Shown here: piece by piece, positions 63,101 to 64,000 of the stretch
Position numbering within the stretch: position 1 is the stretch's first letter
Layout of the letters: every line of letters begins with the position of its first letter
Assembly: GCA_017466405.1 (NCBI GenBank)
Contig: JAFTUF010000012.1
Coordinates: 35,276 to 99,275, forward strand
Direction: 5' to 3'
DNA length: 64,000 nucleotides
Source of the DNA: Bacteroidales bacterium
GTDB lineage: Bacteria; Bacteroidota; Bacteroidia; Bacteroidales; F082
The notes under the pieces: model-generated
Database searches by the model: none
Told to the model about the DNA's origin: nothing
What the model saw: the letters and a program-made list of their open reading frames with translations, nothing else
Translations under genes and position numbers: made by a program

Positions 63101-63670
63101 GATGTCAACGTACTCGTCCTCGACACAGAAGTATATTCCAACACAGGCGGTCAGTCGTCAAAATCAACACCATTGGGAGCTGTCGCAAAATTCGCTGCTT
63201 CAGGTAAGAGAGTTCGTAAGAAAGACTTAGGTATGATAGCAAAGAGCTACGGTTACGTCTATGTAGCACAAGTGGCTATGGGCGCAAATCAAGCTCAGTA
63301 TTTCAAAGCCATCAAAGAAGCCGAGGCATATCCAGGACCATCACTCGTAATATGCTACGCACCATGTATCAACCACGGCATCAAGGCTGGCATGAAACGT
63401 ACTCAGAATGAAGAGAAGAAGGCAGTGGAATGTGGTTACTGGCATCTCTACCGTTACAATCCAGCAGAGGAAGAAGCAGGACAAAACGGTTTCCATTTAG
63501 ACAGCAAAGAACCTGACTGGAGCAAGTTCCAAGACTTCATCATGGGAGAAGTACGTTACAACTCATTGCTGAAGATATTCCCAGAACACGCTAAGGAATT
63601 GTTCGAGAAGACAGAACAATTTGCTAAGCTTCGCTACGAAGGATATAGGAAACTCAGTGAAGGAAAATAA
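60113..63670 (+). CDS. nifJ: Pyruvate:ferredoxin (flavodoxin) oxidoreductase
   Basis: The 1185-residue single-chain enzyme splits pyruvate with CoA into acetyl-CoA, CO2 and reduced ferredoxin. Domains in order: domain I with YPITPSSPMAENVDEW (about 24), domain II, the gamma-type region, a ferredoxin domain with two 4Fe-4S motifs (CIQCNQCSLVCPHA, about 700, and CTGCGNCADVCPAK, about 757), the extra cluster cysteines (CAGCGETP), and the TPP site GDGWAYDIGFGGLDH with DTEVYSNTGGQSSKSTP. Full length for this family. Its acetyl-CoA feeds Pta-AckA. Single gene with its own promoter and terminator. Confidence 0.97.
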   Translation: MAEKKFMTCDGNCAAAHISYMFSEVAAIYPITPSSPMAENVDEWSAAGRKNIFGETVRVVELQSEAGAAGAVHGSLQAGALTTTYTASQGLLLMIPNMYKIAGELLPGVFHVSARSLAAQALSIFGDHADVMSARQTGFALLATGSVQEIMDLAPVAHLAAIEGRVPFMHFFDGFRTSHEIQKIEVIDQDEIAKLINYEALKEFRNRALNPEHPVTRGTAQNPDIYFQTRELQNKYYDALPDIVARYMKEMSRITGRNYAPFTFYGAEDATDIIIAMGSITDVIKTVIDKENAEGKKLGLINVHLYRPFSVKYLGEVIPETVKRICVLDRTKEPGANGDPLYLDVVEAFANCKDIPAEKKPLIIGGRYGLSSKDTTPAHIMSVFNNLASENPMNQFTVGIVDDVTHRSLPLLPEISILPQGTFEAKFYGLGADGTVGANKNSIKIIGDNTNKYSQAYFDYDSKKSGGYTCSHLRFGDRPILAPYLVGTPDFVAVHVPSYLSKYDCLRGLKDNGTLLYNSPWTVEETKKHLPNFVKKYLAVHNINMYIIDATKIAAEIGLGNRTNTILQSAFFKISGVIPYDLAVEQMKKFIVKSYGKKGEDIVNMNYAAVDRGGEITKVEIPHEWAELDCSTDFVLEPLKDAPDFINNVMRPMTAQCGNDLPVSAFEDIIDGTFPAGTTAYEKRGIATVVPEWNPANCIQCNQCSLVCPHAAIRPVVMTDEELSKAPESMKAIDIKIPKEFAGMHFRVQVSVMDCTGCGNCADVCPAKEKALVMKPFEDQLGQTENWDYSQKNVTYKDELIDKFASIKNSQFAQPLFEFSGACAGCGETPYIKTITQLFGERMIVANATGCSSIYGGSAPATPYCKNYRSGKGVAWANSLFEDNAEFGLGMQTATKKLRDRLEHTMRNAIAECNCCSDELKSLFQQWIDNRENGPVTEKLAPQIVELASQCDCDYCKLIVYMKDHLIKKSQWIIGGDGWAYDIGFGGLDHVLASGEDVNVLVLDTEVYSNTGGQSSKSTPLGAVAKFAASGKRVRKKDLGMIAKSYGYVYVAQVAMGANQAQYFKAIKEAEAYPGPSLVICYAPCINHGIKAGMKRTQNEEKKAVECGYWHLYRYNPAEEEAGQNGFHLDSKEPDWSKFQDFIMGEVRYNSLLKIFPEHAKELFEKTEQFAKLRYEGYRKLSEGK

Positions 63671-63758
63671 TATTAAAACTCAAAATCTCAGAATCTGAGA
63701 AACTGAGAAATCATGTACGGACACATCGCATGTGTCCTAATACTCAAACTAAAAAAAT

Positions 63759-63798
63759 ACGCGTTAAGTGCAGGGACAATGTATTTAACGCGTTTTTT
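63759..63798 (+). terminator. Terminator after the PFOR gene
   Basis: ACGCGTTAA and TTAACGCGT form a perfect 9-bp stem with a run of six T. Ahead of it lies a short palindrome GGACACA-TCGCA-TGTGTCC (63717-63735). Confidence 0.85.
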
Positions 63799-63801
63799 CA
63801 T

Positions 63802-63810
63802 TATCTTTGC
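63802..63810 (+). promoter_or_regulatory. -7 element for the terminal lipoprotein frame
   Basis: TATCTTTGC lies 7 bp before the ATG at 63817, so the leader would be very short. Confidence 0.5.
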
Positions 63811-63816
63811 GAGACA

Positions 63817-64000
63817 ATGAAAATGATTATTCTTTACATATTATTCGTAGCCTTCGGCTGTCAACAGACAACTTTTTTAGAAACTGAAAATCTGAAAACC
63901 TCAAAATCTGAAAACAGTCTGGCTAATGACAAAAGTCTAAAGGCAAAAGGTAATGTCCAGAAATTCTCAGATTCTCAAGTTTTCAAGTTTTCAGATTCAA
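63817..64000 (+). CDS. Partial putative lipoprotein frame running off the window
   Basis: From ATG 63817 the frame stays open to the window end. It begins MKMIILYILFVAFGCQQTTF, which has a lipoprotein signal with Cys at about residue 15. The next residues (LETENLKTSKSENSL, KSLKAKGNVQKFSDSQVF) are encoded by the same CTGAAAATCTGAAAAC and AGTCTAAAGGCAAAAG words that fill spacers elsewhere. Either a lipoprotein gene whose start has been extended by repeats, or a chance frame in a spacer. A -7 element just upstream favours a real gene. Confidence 0.45.
   Translation, partial: MKMIILYILFVAFGCQQTTFLETENLKTSKSENSLANDKSLKAKGNVQKFSDSQVFKFSDS

Overview
The window looks like chromosomal DNA of a Bacteroidales bacterium, probably host- or gut-associated. 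Evidence seen directly: many promoters of the Bacteroidetes type (TAnnTTTG at about -7), a gingipain-like peptidase ending in a Type IX secretion sorting domain, and Bacteroidetes-restricted families (DUF4271, DUF4296, DUF4374). Gene content adds a XusABC-like siderophore operon, glutamate decarboxylase with a GadC-type antiporter, an acetate-forming Pta-AckA pair and a pyruvate:ferredoxin oxidoreductase, which fits an anaerobic, acid-exposed life. There is no rRNA, CRISPR array, insertion sequence or integrase.

Layout. 1-6344: end of an HdeD-like membrane gene, an orphan HEPN/HI0074 protein, a secreted C25 peptidase and a GadC-like antiporter. 6345-16742: hpt-adk-malQ, an OsmC protein, recQ with a DUF4296 lipoprotein, then kdsD, lptB and pssA. 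16864-25576: an LptF/G permease, two glycosyltransferases, ettA, thiL and uvrC. 25679-28846: an AT-rich, tightly overlapping DpnII-type (GATC) restriction-modification operon with one unrecognised protein between the nuclease and the second methylase, next to a CAT-anticodon tRNA gene. 29173-38026: a HAD hydrolase, dus, a CPBP protease, GtrA, an O-antigen ligase, and the block S41 peptidase-yidD-rnpA-hemD-DUF4271. 38160-43382: pta-ackA, a choloylglycine-hydrolase-family enzyme, an FtsB/DivIC protein and a sialidase-like lipoprotein. 43477-44437: a non-coding array of thirteen units of about 74 bp. 44449-52229: an S4 protein, der, era, initiator tRNA and the xusCBA-like operon. 52398-58138: a polyvalent-type kinase, gadB, a VWA/WG-repeat pair, and a DUF4143 ATPase behind four 23-bp direct repeats. 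58149-64000: aspartokinase, a Cys/His repeat lipoprotein, PFOR, and the start of a further lipoprotein frame.

Two repeat systems run through the spacers. One is a set of short low-complexity 'word' repeats whose word differs from spacer to spacer; similar words also occur inside pssA and uvrC. The other is a scattered palindrome family with the core GTAGAGACG...CGTCTCTAC. A third striking element is a run of ten GGGG tracts between gadC and hpt.

How the genes fit together: KdsD, LptB, LptF/G, the two glycosyltransferases, the O-antigen ligase and GtrA serve lipopolysaccharide and surface glycan assembly. PFOR, Pta and AckA form a pyruvate-to-acetate ATP-yielding route. GadB and GadC together can run glutamate-dependent acid resistance although they lie 47 kb apart. 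The restriction operon is the clearest accessory block. Many start sites were moved downstream of the longest frame using promoter position and family N-termini; these are noted per entry.
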